Shown here one piece after another: positions 8,260-18,952 of a stretch of DNA of 64,000 nt. Each line of letters opens with the position of its first letter. Within the stretch, counting starts at the first letter, position 1. Origin of the DNA: Pseudomonadota bacterium (GTDB lineage: Bacteria > Myxococcota_A > Polyangia > Polyangiales > Polyangiaceae); NCBI GenBank assembly GCA_023423895.1, contig JAFAER010000058.1:20184-84183 (forward strand). Direction: 5' to 3'. Below the pieces are notes generated by a model, which was not told the origin of the DNA, made no database searches, and saw nothing but the letters and a program-made list of their open reading frames with translations. Position numbers and translations under genes: made by a program.

Positions 8260-9711
8260 GGACCCAAGTCGGATAGTTCGCGGACCGGATCTCGCGGACT
8301 TACGGAGCCGATACGCGTGAGTCATATGCGAAAGCCTCTCGAGGCCGCGCCCGATCGTCGTCGCGCCGGGCGGTCCGTTGCCCTTCTGATCGATCCAACC
8401 ACCGAGCTCCGCGATCCAACGTGTGACGTCGGCGAGCGTTGGCGACGCGGGCACGACCCGCTTCTTCTTCACCCCGCGACTCGCCTGGTCGCGCTTGAGC
8501 ACCTCGATCTCGTCGGCGGACAGTTCCAGCTGCGCGGGCGACTCCGGCTGGTTTCGAGAGAGATACTTCAGTCGCTCGATCCTCGTCGCGACGGCAGCGA
8601 GGATCGTGGCCCACTTCCGGAGCGCCTCGACGGACTGAAGCTGCGCATCCTCCACGTTGCAGTCGCCCTGCTTCCACGTGCGATGAAACTCCTCGATGCG
8701 CCAGCGCTTGCGATAGCCGTCGATCACCTTCTCGGCTTCGGCGAGCGAAGTGACGGCCAGGTTGGTGTAGAGCAGCCAGTCGAGCGCGTCCTTCTCGTTC
8801 GAACCGACTTCCCTCACCGAGACAGCCGTGAGCTCCAGACGACCCGCTTCTCGCGTGCTGCTGCAGTCCTTTCGGATGTCGAACGCGACGCGATGGCTAC
8901 GCAGCTCGATCGTCGCGCGCCGCGCCGCGCGCTGACCAGTCCGTCCAATGTCGACTACGTGCTGACCAAGAACCGGCTGCCGCTGCATCGTTTCTCGCAG
9001 CGTCAGCGTCGAAGGCCGCTCGACGCGCCGGTCATACTTGGAGCGGACGATGAAATCGCAATCGAGGCGACCAAGGGCAAACAGGATGTCGCTGTTGTCC
9101 GCCTCGCGATCGATGACGATGCACACCCGAGCCTTCGCCTTCGCGAGCCGCTCGACCGCGCTCTTGGCGGCGCGGACAAAGTTCGCGCACTCCTTCTCTT
9201 CGAAAGGCCGCTTCTGGTTTCGCCGCGTCCGCTCGTTCTTCGGCATCAGCTCGACTTCGTCACGCGTCCAGTAGATCTGGTCGATCAGGCCGATTGGAAC
9301 GCCGTCACTCGCGACAGCAAGCGCGTTCATCACCTGCAGCCCGCGCGCGGCCCGGTTCGGCGAGCCAACGGGACCGAGCCCTCTGCTCCCCGCCGCGTCG
9401 GTCAGCGTCAACGCCGTACCATCCACGACGACGTACACAGTCTCGCCAGCGCGCACGCGCGATGCCGTTGCTTCGAACAGCACGGACGCCAAGGCGTCGG
9501 CTTTGATCGCGGCGTTCTCGAGGAAGTCGTACGCACCGGCCCGCTCTTCATCGCGTTCGACCACGGCCGCGACCTTACCCGAAGGTCGGCGCGCGGCCGC
9601 CGTCGCCATCGCGACGAGACGCCGGCCTCGTCGAACGTCGTTCAGCTGCGCTCGCCCGAACGCATCCTGGGCCCACATCGTCACCGACTGGCTCTGCATC
9701 GGGGCGGGCAA
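8239..9711 (-). CDS. IS4-family (Tn5/IS50-like) DDE transposase
   Basis: 490 residues, apparently intact. The N-terminal part (MWAQDAFGRAQLNDVRRGRR, then YDFLENAAI) matches the DNA-binding region of Tn5-type transposases. The DDE triad is recognisable: first Asp in VVVDGTAL (about residue 97), second in IDREADNSD (about 197-205), and the Glu in the Y-(2)-R-(3)-E signature YRKRWRIEEFHRTWK (about 335-350). The C-terminus is very basic (RKSARSGPRTIRLGSKGKPK). Several in-frame starts lie close together (MPAPMQSQSVTMW); the ATG at 9711 is the longest. No frameshift or internal stop, so the enzyme may still be functional. Confidence 0.93.
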   Translation of the reverse strand: MPAPMQSQSVTMWAQDAFGRAQLNDVRRGRRLVAMATAAARRPSGKVAAVVERDEERAGAYDFLENAAIKADALASVLFEATASRVRAGETVYVVVDGTALTLTDAAGSRGLGPVGSPNRAARGLQVMNALAVASDGVPIGLIDQIYWTRDEVELMPKNERTRRNQKRPFEEKECANFVRAAKSAVERLAKAKARVCIVIDREADNSDILFALGRLDCDFIVRSKYDRRVERPSTLTLRETMQRQPVLGQHVVDIGRTGQRAARRATIELRSHRVAFDIRKDCSSTREAGRLELTAVSVREVGSNEKDALDWLLYTNLAVTSLAEAEKVIDGYRKRWRIEEFHRTWKQGDCNVEDAQLQSVEALRKWATILAAVATRIERLKYLSRNQPESPAQLELSADEIEVLKRDQASRGVKKKRVVPASPTLADVTRWIAELGGWIDQKGNGPPGATTIGRGLERLSHMTHAYRLRKSARSGPRTIRLGSKGKPKG

Positions 9712-9758
9712 CGCGGCACTTCCACAGTTAATTCCGGATCATCCCGACTGATAGAGCG

Positions 9759-9779
9759 AAGGGTAAGCCTTTGGGGTGA
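9759..9779. repeat. IS terminal inverted repeat, right
   Basis: Begins AAGGGTAAGCC and ends TTGGGGTGA; inverted copy of 8239-8259. It lies about 48 bases upstream of the transposase start, leaving room for its promoter. Confidence 0.75.
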
Positions 9780-9833
9780 TGCGGCCGGCGCAGACCTCTG
9801 CTCGTCTGTCGACGGGGCCGGCGGTCGGTACGG

Positions 9834-9853
9834 CGAGAGCGGCTCTGCTCTCG
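9834..9853 (+). promoter_or_regulatory. Stem-loop in the leader of the secreted hydrolase gene
   Basis: CGAGAGC, six-base loop, GCTCTCG: a perfect seven-pair stem about 40 bases before the ATG at 9891. It lies between the IS right end and the gene and could influence translation or stability; no T-run follows, so it is not a clear terminator. Confidence 0.3.
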
Positions 9854-9890
9854 TGAGCGCGCGGGCGGGGGGACACACCGGAGGTGGAGC

Positions 9891-11000
9891 ATGCGGCGGA
9901 TTTCGACGTGTCTCGCGTTCATCGGGTTCTCACTCCTTGCAGCACCGGCGGCGGCTCATGACGACGACGACGATCGCGGGAGGCCGTCCTCACGTGATCG
10001 CGATCGTGATCGCGAATGTGACGAGGTGAGCTTCATGGTCTCGCTGGATGGCGACGGGACAAGCGCACCGACGTGGCGCGTCGCCGGCACGCTGTGCCGT
10101 CCGAGAGGCCATCGCGAGCGGACCTTGCAGATCCTCATCCACGGGTCGACCTACAACCGGAGCTACTGGGACTTCTCGTTCATGCCGGACCGCTATTCGT
10201 ACGTCCGCGATGCGAACGCCGCCGGCTACGCGACCCTCGCCATCGATCGTCTCGGCTCCGGTGCGAGCGACAGGCCGCCGGGCGCGCTCGTCTCCGTGCA
10301 GGCGACGGCGAACACGGTCCACCAGATCGTCTCTGCCATCCGGGGCGGGAGCGCGTTCGACGGCCGAGGAGGACGCCTTCGCTTCGATCGCATCGTCCTC
10401 GTCGGTCACTCGTTCGGCGCAAACATCGCGTGGACCGAGGCCGGCACGTACGGCGACGTCGACGGCGTCATCCTCACGGCGATCTCGCACGACATGAACC
10501 CGCCCGGCGCGCCGCTCACGCAGACCTACGCGTATCCGGCTGAGCTCGACCCTCTCTTCGCGAGCATCGGTCTTCCGCCTGGCTATCTCACGTCGATCCC
10601 GGGGCGTCGCGACGAGCTCTTCTATCACCTGCCGGGATCTTCCCAGCAGGTGATCGCGGTGGACGAAGCGACGAAGGACACGCTGCCCATCGGGGTGCTC
10701 TTCGATCAGTTCACGACCTACGGGCTCACGCAGAACATCCATGTCCCCGTGCTCAACGTGGTCGGTAACTTCGACACACTCGCGTGTCAGCTCCCGTCGT
10801 GCACCGCTAGCGGGAGTATCGCCAATGAAGGGAGCTTCTATCCGCCGGACGCTTGCTACAAGCAGGTGATCGTCCCGAACGCCGGGCACTCGCTGAACCT
10901 GCACATCAACGCGCCGTGGTGGTACGCGATCGCGCAAGACTGGGTCGACGACCACGTCGGTCGCGACAGCGACCATCGTCGCGGGTGTCGCCGCCGCTAA
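9891..11000 (+). CDS. Secreted alpha/beta hydrolase
   Basis: 369 residues with a signal peptide (hydrophobic to about residue 20, then AAAH) followed by an unusual Asp-rich and Arg/Asp-alternating stretch (22-43). The hydrolase fold begins near residue 75: oxyanion-hole segment ILIHGST (81-87), nucleophile elbow VGHSFGA (Ser174), a candidate acid in NVVGNFDTLAC and the catalytic His in NAGHSLNLH near the C-terminus. The protein is therefore likely an exported lipase, esterase or similar; the substrate is not evident. GGAGGTGGAGC directly before the ATG is a strong ribosome-binding site. The IS lies about 110 bases upstream and may affect its promoter. Confidence 0.88.
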   Translation: MRRISTCLAFIGFSLLAAPAAAHDDDDDRGRPSSRDRDRDRECDEVSFMVSLDGDGTSAPTWRVAGTLCRPRGHRERTLQILIHGSTYNRSYWDFSFMPDRYSYVRDANAAGYATLAIDRLGSGASDRPPGALVSVQATANTVHQIVSAIRGGSAFDGRGGRLRFDRIVLVGHSFGANIAWTEAGTYGDVDGVILTAISHDMNPPGAPLTQTYAYPAELDPLFASIGLPPGYLTSIPGRRDELFYHLPGSSQQVIAVDEATKDTLPIGVLFDQFTTYGLTQNIHVPVLNVVGNFDTLACQLPSCTASGSIANEGSFYPPDACYKQVIVPNAGHSLNLHINAPWWYAIAQDWVDDHVGRDSDHRRGCRRR

Positions 11001-11014
11001 CGTCGTGCGTCCGC

Positions 11015-11455
11015 TCAGGGGGGGAGCGGGCGCACCGAATGGCGCGCGATCGCCGCATCGATGGCGGCCTGGAACTCCTGGCGCTTCGTCGTCGGCTGAA
11101 GCTTGTTCGCCGCGGTGAGGTTCGAGACGGCAATCCCCATGGCCACGATGCGGGATCGCACGAGCACTCGGACCTCGCCGAAGCGGCGATAGTTGCGGGC
11201 GCCCCACTCGGAGATCGCGCGCCGGTAGGCCGAGTCGTACCCATCGATCGCGTCGAGGTCGATGAACAAATCCGGCTTCGAGCCCTTCGCGAGCACGAGG
11301 TCGACGCTCTGTTCGATGAAGGTCACCATCGGCACCGTAGCGTGACCGAAGTACGTGAAGACGATCACGCCGAACACGGGCTGCGTGATGACGAGACGTC
11401 CGCGATCGGACTCCCACGTCTCGGACGGGGCGGACGGAGGGGGTTGCACCTGCAT
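11015..11455 (-). CDS. STAS-like (SpoIIAA-fold) small protein
   Basis: 146 residues. The alternating strand/helix pattern (GRLVITQPVFGVIVFTYFGH, then DLFIDLDAIDGYDSAYRRAI, then VRVLVRSRIVAMGIAVSNL) resembles SpoIIAA/STAS-like proteins, which act as switch or scaffold modules. An in-frame ATG at 11485 overlaps the kinase stop as ATGA, but AAAGGAG with nine-base spacing precedes the ATG at 11455, which I prefer. The family call is by pattern only. Its position immediately after a PAS histidine kinase suggests a role in the same signalling path. Confidence 0.7.
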   Translation of the reverse strand: MQVQPPPSAPSETWESDRGRLVITQPVFGVIVFTYFGHATVPMVTFIEQSVDLVLAKGSKPDLFIDLDAIDGYDSAYRRAISEWGARNYRRFGEVRVLVRSRIVAMGIAVSNLTAANKLQPTTKRQEFQAAIDAAIARHSVRPLPP

Positions 11456-11481
11456 GGACGTGATCTCCTTTCCGACCTCGC

Positions 11482-12918
11482 TCATGACGTGACTGGAAGA
11501 ATGACGGTGAAGCTCGTTCCAGCCCCGAGCTCGCTGTCGACGTCGAGCTTGCCGCCCAGCGCCGTGACGAGGGCCTGACATATCGCGAGCCCGAGCCCCG
11601 TCCCGTTGCCCTTCGTCGTGAAGAACGGCTCGAAGATCCGCTGGATGTGCTCGGGCGCAATCCCGGGGCCGTTGTCGGAGACGGTGACGACGACGTGGGC
11701 GTGCCCCGAGCTCGCGATGTCGAGCCACACCGTGTTCGTTTCCTCGTCGACCGAGTCGAATGCCTGGACCGCGTTGAAGAGGAGGTTGAGCAGGATCTGT
11801 CCGAGCCGCGCGGGATCGGTCTTGAGCGGCGGGACCCGACCGTATCGTCGGACGATCCGCGCGCGTCCGCGGATCTCGTGCATCGCGACGTTCACCGCGG
11901 ACTCCAGGATCTCCTCGACCACGACGGGCCAGCGGATCTCGGAGCGCGGTGTCGAGAAGGTGCGAAGATCGCGGACGATCTTGGCCACGTGCGCAAGCCC
12001 GTCGCGCGCGGCTTCGAGCGAGCGCTCGACGCTCCCGTCCGTGCCTCGCGGAAGCTTCCGGGCGAGGTTCTCGACGTTCATCGCGACGTAGGCGAGCGGA
12101 TTGTTGATCTCGTGCGCAACGCCAGCGGCGAGCGTGCCGAGCGTCGTCATGCGATCGGCGAACGCAAGCGCCGCTTGCATCAGCTTTCGTTCCGTCGTGT
12201 CGCGTGCGAAGGAGAGCGTTGCGGGCGCGCCCTCGTACTCGATCGGCAGGCTGGAGATCTCGACGCTCACGACCTGACCGTCGGGACGGACGACGCGATA
12301 CTCACGCGCCTCCCGCTGGGGCCCGGCCGCGAGCCCTCGCTCGACGTCCATGCGATCGTCGGGGTGGATGAACGTCGTCACCTCGCGATCGACGAGCTCC
12401 TCGAGCGGACGGCCGAGCAGAGCCTCGTGCGCGGGGTTCACGTAGAGGAACCGGCCGTCACGATGGACCGCGATCGCGTCCGGAGCCGCTTCGATGAGCT
12501 GCCGGAAGCGGCGCTCCGAACGACGCATCGCCTCGTCCGCGGCGCGTCGCTCGCGAATGTCGCGGATGAAGATGACGGTGGCTGGCTCGCCGTGCAACGA
12601 CACGACGGACAGGGTGAGCTCCACGGGCACGTGCCCGCCGTCCTTGCGCAGCGCGGTCATCTCGATGGGAGATGGCACCGCGTCGGTGGACGCGGTCAGC
12701 TCGCGGAGCCGCTGCTGATCGTCCGGCGTGAACGCGGTCGTCGGGGATGCCCCGACGAGCTCCGAGGCGTCCCAGCCGAGGATCTGCGTGGCTGCGTCGT
12801 TGGCGTAGACGGTGCGGGGCCCGCTGCCGTCGGCGAAGGTGAGGGCAAGGCCGACGCCGGCAGCCGAGGCTCCCTCGAGGAAGGCCTCTGCGATCGCACG
12901 GACCTCGTCGTCCCCCAT
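11482..12918 (-). CDS. Cytoplasmic PAS-PAS sensor histidine kinase
   Basis: 478 residues: PAS domain 1 about 20-125, PAS domain 2 about 135-248 (each ending in a typical FIRDI/FARDTTERK motif), HisKA dimerisation domain with phospho-acceptor His269 in GVAHEINNPLA, and an HATPase domain with NLLFNAVQAF (N box), VSDNGPGIAPEH (G1) and GTGLGLAICQ (G2). No membrane helix, so it should sense a cytoplasmic ligand or redox state. The much longer open frame upstream of MGDDEVRAIAE is shadow sequence running under other genes; the ATG at 12918 starts the first recognisable domain. No response regulator is adjacent, which is common for orphan kinases in myxobacteria. The STAS-like gene follows directly. 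Confidence 0.92.
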   Translation of the reverse strand: MGDDEVRAIAEAFLEGASAAGVGLALTFADGSGPRTVYANDAATQILGWDASELVGASPTTAFTPDDQQRLRELTASTDAVPSPIEMTALRKDGGHVPVELTLSVVSLHGEPATVIFIRDIRERRAADEAMRRSERRFRQLIEAAPDAIAVHRDGRFLYVNPAHEALLGRPLEELVDREVTTFIHPDDRMDVERGLAAGPQREAREYRVVRPDGQVVSVEISSLPIEYEGAPATLSFARDTTERKLMQAALAFADRMTTLGTLAAGVAHEINNPLAYVAMNVENLARKLPRGTDGSVERSLEAARDGLAHVAKIVRDLRTFSTPRSEIRWPVVVEEILESAVNVAMHEIRGRARIVRRYGRVPPLKTDPARLGQILLNLLFNAVQAFDSVDEETNTVWLDIASSGHAHVVVTVSDNGPGIAPEHIQRIFEPFFTTKGNGTGLGLAICQALVTALGGKLDVDSELGAGTSFTVILPVTS

Positions 12919-13053
12919 GAGACTGCTGAGTCTAAGCGATTCTGGTGTTTCCGACGATTCTCCTGCGAACGAAGCGGCGGGATGTAGGCGTGGAGGGGGG
13001 CGAGCGACGCAGGCTCCGCGCATTGTGCCAGCGAACCTGGTAAATCGAGGACG

Positions 13054-13971
13054 ATGTCGCGTCGCCTTTTGTTCACGATCCCCTCGTATGCCTACATGGA
13101 GCCGTCGTTCCTCGCGGCCGGCGACTTCGAGCGGGGCGAGATCGAACGAAAGAACTTCCCGGACGGCGAGCGCTACCTCCGCATCCTCCCCGACCTCTAC
13201 GCTCGCGACGTGGTGCTCCTCGGCGGAACGCCCGCGGACAGCGACTGGCTCGACGTGTTCGATCTCGCGTGTGGGATCGCACGCGGCGGCGCCCGTTCGC
13301 TCTCGATCGTCATGCCGTACTTCGGCTACTCGACGATGGAGCGCGCGGTGAAGCCGGGCGAGGTCGTCGTCGCCAAGACCCGTGCACGCCTGCTCTCGGC
13401 GATCCCCGCGCCCGAGGGCGGTACACACCTCTTCCTGTTCGATTTGCACACGGACGGCATCGAGTTCTACCTCGACGACCGCATCCTCTCCCGGCACGTC
13501 TACGGCGCGCCGATCGTCACGAAGAAGATCGCCGAGAAGATGGCCGGCCGGCCGTTCGTCCTCGGTGCCTGCGACGCCGGCCGCGCGAAGTGGGTCCAGA
13601 GCCTTGCGCGCGATCTCAAGGTGGAGCCCGCGTTCGTCTACAAGCAACGCGACGACGGGGGGACGTCCGTCACCGGGATCAACGCCGACGTGAAGGGCAG
13701 GGAGGTCGTCGTCTACGATGACATGATCCGGACGGGATCCTCGCTCATCCAGGCCGGGAAGGCTTATCTCGCGGCCGGCGCGACCAAGGTGCACGCGATC
13801 GCGAGCCACCTCGTCCTCCCGGGGGAGTCCTACGAAAAGCTCCGCGCGAGCGGCGTGTTCGCAACTGTGATGGGCACCGACTCGCATCCCGGCTGCCAGA
13901 AGCTTCCGAAAGAGGACGTCATCGCGATCGCCCCGCGGATCGTCGACTGCCTCGATGCGGCGGGGCACTGA
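13054..13971 (+). CDS. prs: Ribose-phosphate pyrophosphokinase, divergent
   Basis: 305 residues of the PRPP-synthetase fold, which makes 5-phosphoribosyl diphosphate for nucleotides, His and Trp. Visible blocks: NFPDGERYLRI (FSDGE-like), MPYFGYSTMER (PYFGYARQDR in E. coli), LFDLHTDGIEF, and the PRPP loop VVVYDDMIRTGSS, which is complete. Several otherwise conserved parts are altered: the RQDRK segment is missing, the regulatory flexible loop reads KPGEVVVAKTRARLL, and the SPDxGG motif is ACDAGRAK. It is therefore either a variant PRPP synthetase, possibly less sensitive to ADP, or a related diphosphokinase. The gene is followed after three bases by a lipoprotein gene. Confidence 0.82.
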   Translation: MSRRLLFTIPSYAYMEPSFLAAGDFERGEIERKNFPDGERYLRILPDLYARDVVLLGGTPADSDWLDVFDLACGIARGGARSLSIVMPYFGYSTMERAVKPGEVVVAKTRARLLSAIPAPEGGTHLFLFDLHTDGIEFYLDDRILSRHVYGAPIVTKKIAEKMAGRPFVLGACDAGRAKWVQSLARDLKVEPAFVYKQRDDGGTSVTGINADVKGREVVVYDDMIRTGSSLIQAGKAYLAAGATKVHAIASHLVLPGESYEKLRASGVFATVMGTDSHPGCQKLPKEDVIAIAPRIVDCLDAAGH

Positions 13972-13974
13972 GCC

Positions 13975-14994
13975 GTGCGCTCGTCTTCCGTGAGAGCCGC
14001 GCTCTTCCTCGCGGCGCTCGTGGCGGCCGGCTGTTCGCGGACCCCGCCGCCCAGTGGCGAGCCGCGCGAGCCGCAGGCTTCCGGAAAGGGAGGAGAGGCC
14101 ATTGCGATCGCGACCGCGGACGCTGCGGCGCCAGCTCCGACCGCAGCCACGCCGCCCGGAGCATCGAGCTGCACGACCGTTGACGGGGGAGGCGGGCCCG
14201 CGTGTTTCCGTTTCGCCACCGCCGAGGACGCGTTCCGTTGGGTCCTCGCGCGGGAACCGCACGTGATCGGCGTCGGGGAGGCGCACGCGCAGCGCGGTAC
14301 GGAGAACATCGCGTCGTCGACGAAGCGCTTCACGGACGCGTTCTTGCCGCTTCTCGCCGCTCGCTCGAGCGACGTCGTGGTCGAGCTCTGGGCTCCCGAT
14401 CCCAAGTGCGTGAAAGAGGTGAAGCAGGTCGCGACCGCGCAGAAGCCCGTGACCGAGGCCCAGGCGGAGACGAACCAGAACGAATACGTCACGCTCGGGA
14501 CGAAGGCGAAGGCGGCGGGCATGACGCCGTGGTTGCTCCGTCCGACGTGCGACGACTTCGCGATGCTCGCCGACGCGGGCGCCGACAGCATCGGCGCGAT
14601 GCTCGGGCTCGTGAAGCGGCTCACGCAGGCGAAGGTCGCTCAGCTCTATGCGCGCAATCGCGCCGACGGAGGCGCTCAGCCGAAGACCGTGGTCGCCTAC
14701 GGCGGCGCGCTCCACAACGACCTCACGCCGCCGGACTCGACCAGGGAGTACAGCTTCGGTCCCGAGCTCGATCGATTGACCGAGGGGCGCTACGTGGAGC
14801 TCGATCTCATCGTCCCCGAGTACGTCAAGAACACGCCGACCTGGGAGAAGCTCCCGTGGTACGCCTCGTTCGAGGCCGATCGCGCTGCGGGCGGCGCCTC
14901 CGGTGACCAGGCGACGCTCTACGTCGTCGGCGAACGTTCCTTCGTGCTCGTGTTCCCGCGCTCCACCGCGCCCGCCGCGCCCGCCGCGAAGTGA
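13975..14994 (+). CDS. Lipoprotein with a ChaN/TIKI-like domain
   Basis: 339 residues from a GTG three bases after the prs stop. Residues 1-20 form a lipoprotein signal (FLAALVAAGC, Cys20), followed by a Pro/Ala-rich linker. The domain begins about residue 75: VIGVGEAHAQRGTENI carries a GExH motif and VVAYGGALHNDL matches the second conserved His block of the ChaN/TIKI/EreA-like superfamily, which includes haem-binding and metal-dependent hydrolytic members. The substrate is unknown. Being lipid-anchored, it would work at the inner or outer membrane. An alternative is a purely ligand-binding role. The coupling with prs may be only positional. Confidence 0.75.
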   Translation: MRSSSVRAALFLAALVAAGCSRTPPPSGEPREPQASGKGGEAIAIATADAAAPAPTAATPPGASSCTTVDGGGGPACFRFATAEDAFRWVLAREPHVIGVGEAHAQRGTENIASSTKRFTDAFLPLLAARSSDVVVELWAPDPKCVKEVKQVATAQKPVTEAQAETNQNEYVTLGTKAKAAGMTPWLLRPTCDDFAMLADAGADSIGAMLGLVKRLTQAKVAQLYARNRADGGAQPKTVVAYGGALHNDLTPPDSTREYSFGPELDRLTEGRYVELDLIVPEYVKNTPTWEKLPWYASFEADRAAGGASGDQATLYVVGERSFVLVFPRSTAPAAPAAK

Positions 14995-15205
14995 TCTGAT
15001 CCGCTCGCGAGGTCGGCGCCCTCGCGAGCGTCGCGAGACACGCTCGAGCCTGCAGTGCGACATCGGCCGTCGCATCGGCTCCGCTTCGCGTGCAAGGAGG
15101 CATGTCGAGGCGGCTCGGTGGACGGTCATCGCCGTCGAGCCGCGCGCTCGGCGCAAGCAGGGGTTGAAAGGAGCGCCCGGATGCTGGACGCTTGCAGCCT
15201 CGAAC

Positions 15206-17760
<2,555 letters not shown>

Positions 17761-17764
<4 letters not shown>

Positions 17765-18159
17765 GCCGCGCTCCTCGGCAAGAGGTCGTCGAGGAGCTCG
17801 AACATCCTCATCTCTTCGGTGCCGACTCGTCCGTCGGCGGCGATCGCGCGGAGCGCCGCATGGCGGACCGCGTCGGCGACCGCCGGCGGGACGCTCGTCG
17901 GGTCGACGTCCTCCGGAACGGGTGGACGGGAGAGCAGCCCGGCGACATCGGCTTCGTCGTTCACGTCGAGCTCGCGTGCGAGATCGGTGAGGAAGCGGCG
18001 TTCTGCGTCGGCGACCTCGAGATCGGCCCACAAGAACGAGGCGGCGAAGCGGAGCACCTGACGCCGGTCGGCGAACGACAGGCGCGGATCGGCGAAGGAC
18101 GGATGCCCGTCGGTGAAGGGGACCGGGGATGCGGGGGTGGAAAACGCGGCTGTGACCAT
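17761..18159 (-). CDS. TerB-like small acidic protein
   Basis: 132 residues from the ATG at 18159 (MVTAAFSTPASP); the longer frame upstream is Pro/Arg-rich and overlaps a hairpin, so it is unlikely. The helical pattern FLWADLEVADAERRFLTDLARELDV and the C-terminal IAADGRVGTEEMRMFELLDDLL resemble the two repeats of TerB/DUF533-type proteins, in which acidic residues at helix starts bind metal. Function unknown; such proteins occur with stress genes, and a UspA-like gene lies divergently upstream. Confidence 0.7.
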
Positions 18160-18232
18160 GACGTTCTGCCCCAGCAGCGCGCATGCCACGCTCGACCTGC
18201 GGGAATCGCGCGGCTTTCGTGCTGCTCGCGCT

Positions 18233-18263
18233 GGCCTGGGCCAGCCCGGGCCTGGCCCGGGCC
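18233..18263 (+). promoter_or_regulatory. Very stable GC stem-loop upstream of the UspA-like gene
   Basis: A 12-base arm at 18233-18244 (GGCCTGGGCCAG) pairs with 18252-18263 (CTGGCCCGGGCC) around a seven-base loop, with one G-U wobble. It lies in the 170-base divergent region between the TerB-like and UspA-like genes, about 67 bases before the UspA start. It might act on transcript stability or translation, or as a protein-binding palindrome; no T-run follows. Confidence 0.45.
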
Positions 18264-18329
18264 ACCTTCCGCGCTGGCCTCTCGATTGCTGCATGTTCTC
18301 TCGAAAGGTCGAACCAGGAGCCAGAGCCC

Positions 18330-18932
18330 ATGTCGCTGCCGAAGATCATCCTCGTCCCCACCGACTTCGGTGAGCCCTCCGAAGCCGCTCTCGACACGGC
18401 CATCGCATACGCGAAGGTGTTCGGCTCCGAGATCGTCCTCATGCACGCGTACGAGATCCCGATCGTCGGCTTCCCGGATGGCGCCGTCGTCGCCACCGCG
18501 GAGCTGACGTCGCGGCTTCTCGAAGGCGCGCAGGCGGGGCTCGATCGGCAGATCCAGAGCCGGCAGGGCCACGGTGTGACGATCCGTGGAATGATCAAGC
18601 AGGGCGACGCGTACCGGATGGTGAACGAGGCCGCGGAGGAGGTCGGCGCCGGGCTCATCGCGCTCGGTACCCACGGCCGCAAGGGGCTCTCGCGCGCCTT
18701 GATCGGGAGCGTCGCCGAGAAGGTGGTCCGGACGGCGCGCGTTCCGGTGCTCACGGTGCACCCGGGGGACGTCGTCAAAGCCGAAATCGGCCGGCGCGAG
18801 GGCGTCGTCGCCGCCGAGCAGCGCGGCCGCGAGGCCATCGCGCCGCCGCCGGCGGCTGTCTCGACCGCGCCCGTCTCGACGCGCAGCCCGCAGAGCGGAC
18901 GCGATCTACCGACGCCGTTGAGCCATCGCTGA
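18330..18932 (+). CDS. Universal stress protein (UspA family)
   Basis: 200 residues. A single Usp domain (about 1-150): KIILVPTDFGEPSEAAL at the start and the ATP-binding signature GTHGRKGLSRALIGSVAEKV with the G-2x-G-9x-G-S pattern, so an ATP-binding Usp. The last 45 residues are a low-complexity Pro/Ser/Arg tail. CAGGAG nine bases before the ATG at 18330 decides the start; the longer frame has a hydrophobic, shadow-like extension that would cross the GC stem-loop. Likely induced by stress or energy limitation, as in other Usp proteins. Confidence 0.9.
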   Translation: MSLPKIILVPTDFGEPSEAALDTAIAYAKVFGSEIVLMHAYEIPIVGFPDGAVVATAELTSRLLEGAQAGLDRQIQSRQGHGVTIRGMIKQGDAYRMVNEAAEEVGAGLIALGTHGRKGLSRALIGSVAEKVVRTARVPVLTVHPGDVVKAEIGRREGVVAAEQRGREAIAPPPAAVSTAPVSTRSPQSGRDLPTPLSHR

Positions 18933-18952
18933 CGTCTGGAGGCGTTCGCCGG

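Larger units (their letters stand above)
8239..9779 (-). mobile_element. IS4-family insertion sequence (IS50-like transposase type)
   Basis: About 1.54 kb, bounded by imperfect terminal inverted repeats of 21 bases (8239-8259 and 9759-9779, 17 matches) and filled by one full-length transposase gene whose stop codon lies in the left repeat. No matching target duplication could be seen in the nine bases outside either end, so the insertion may be old, or the true ends may lie a few bases away. It sits between the methylmalonyl-CoA mutase gene and a divergently transcribed hydrolase gene, i.e. in a promoter region rather than inside a gene. Confidence 0.85.
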
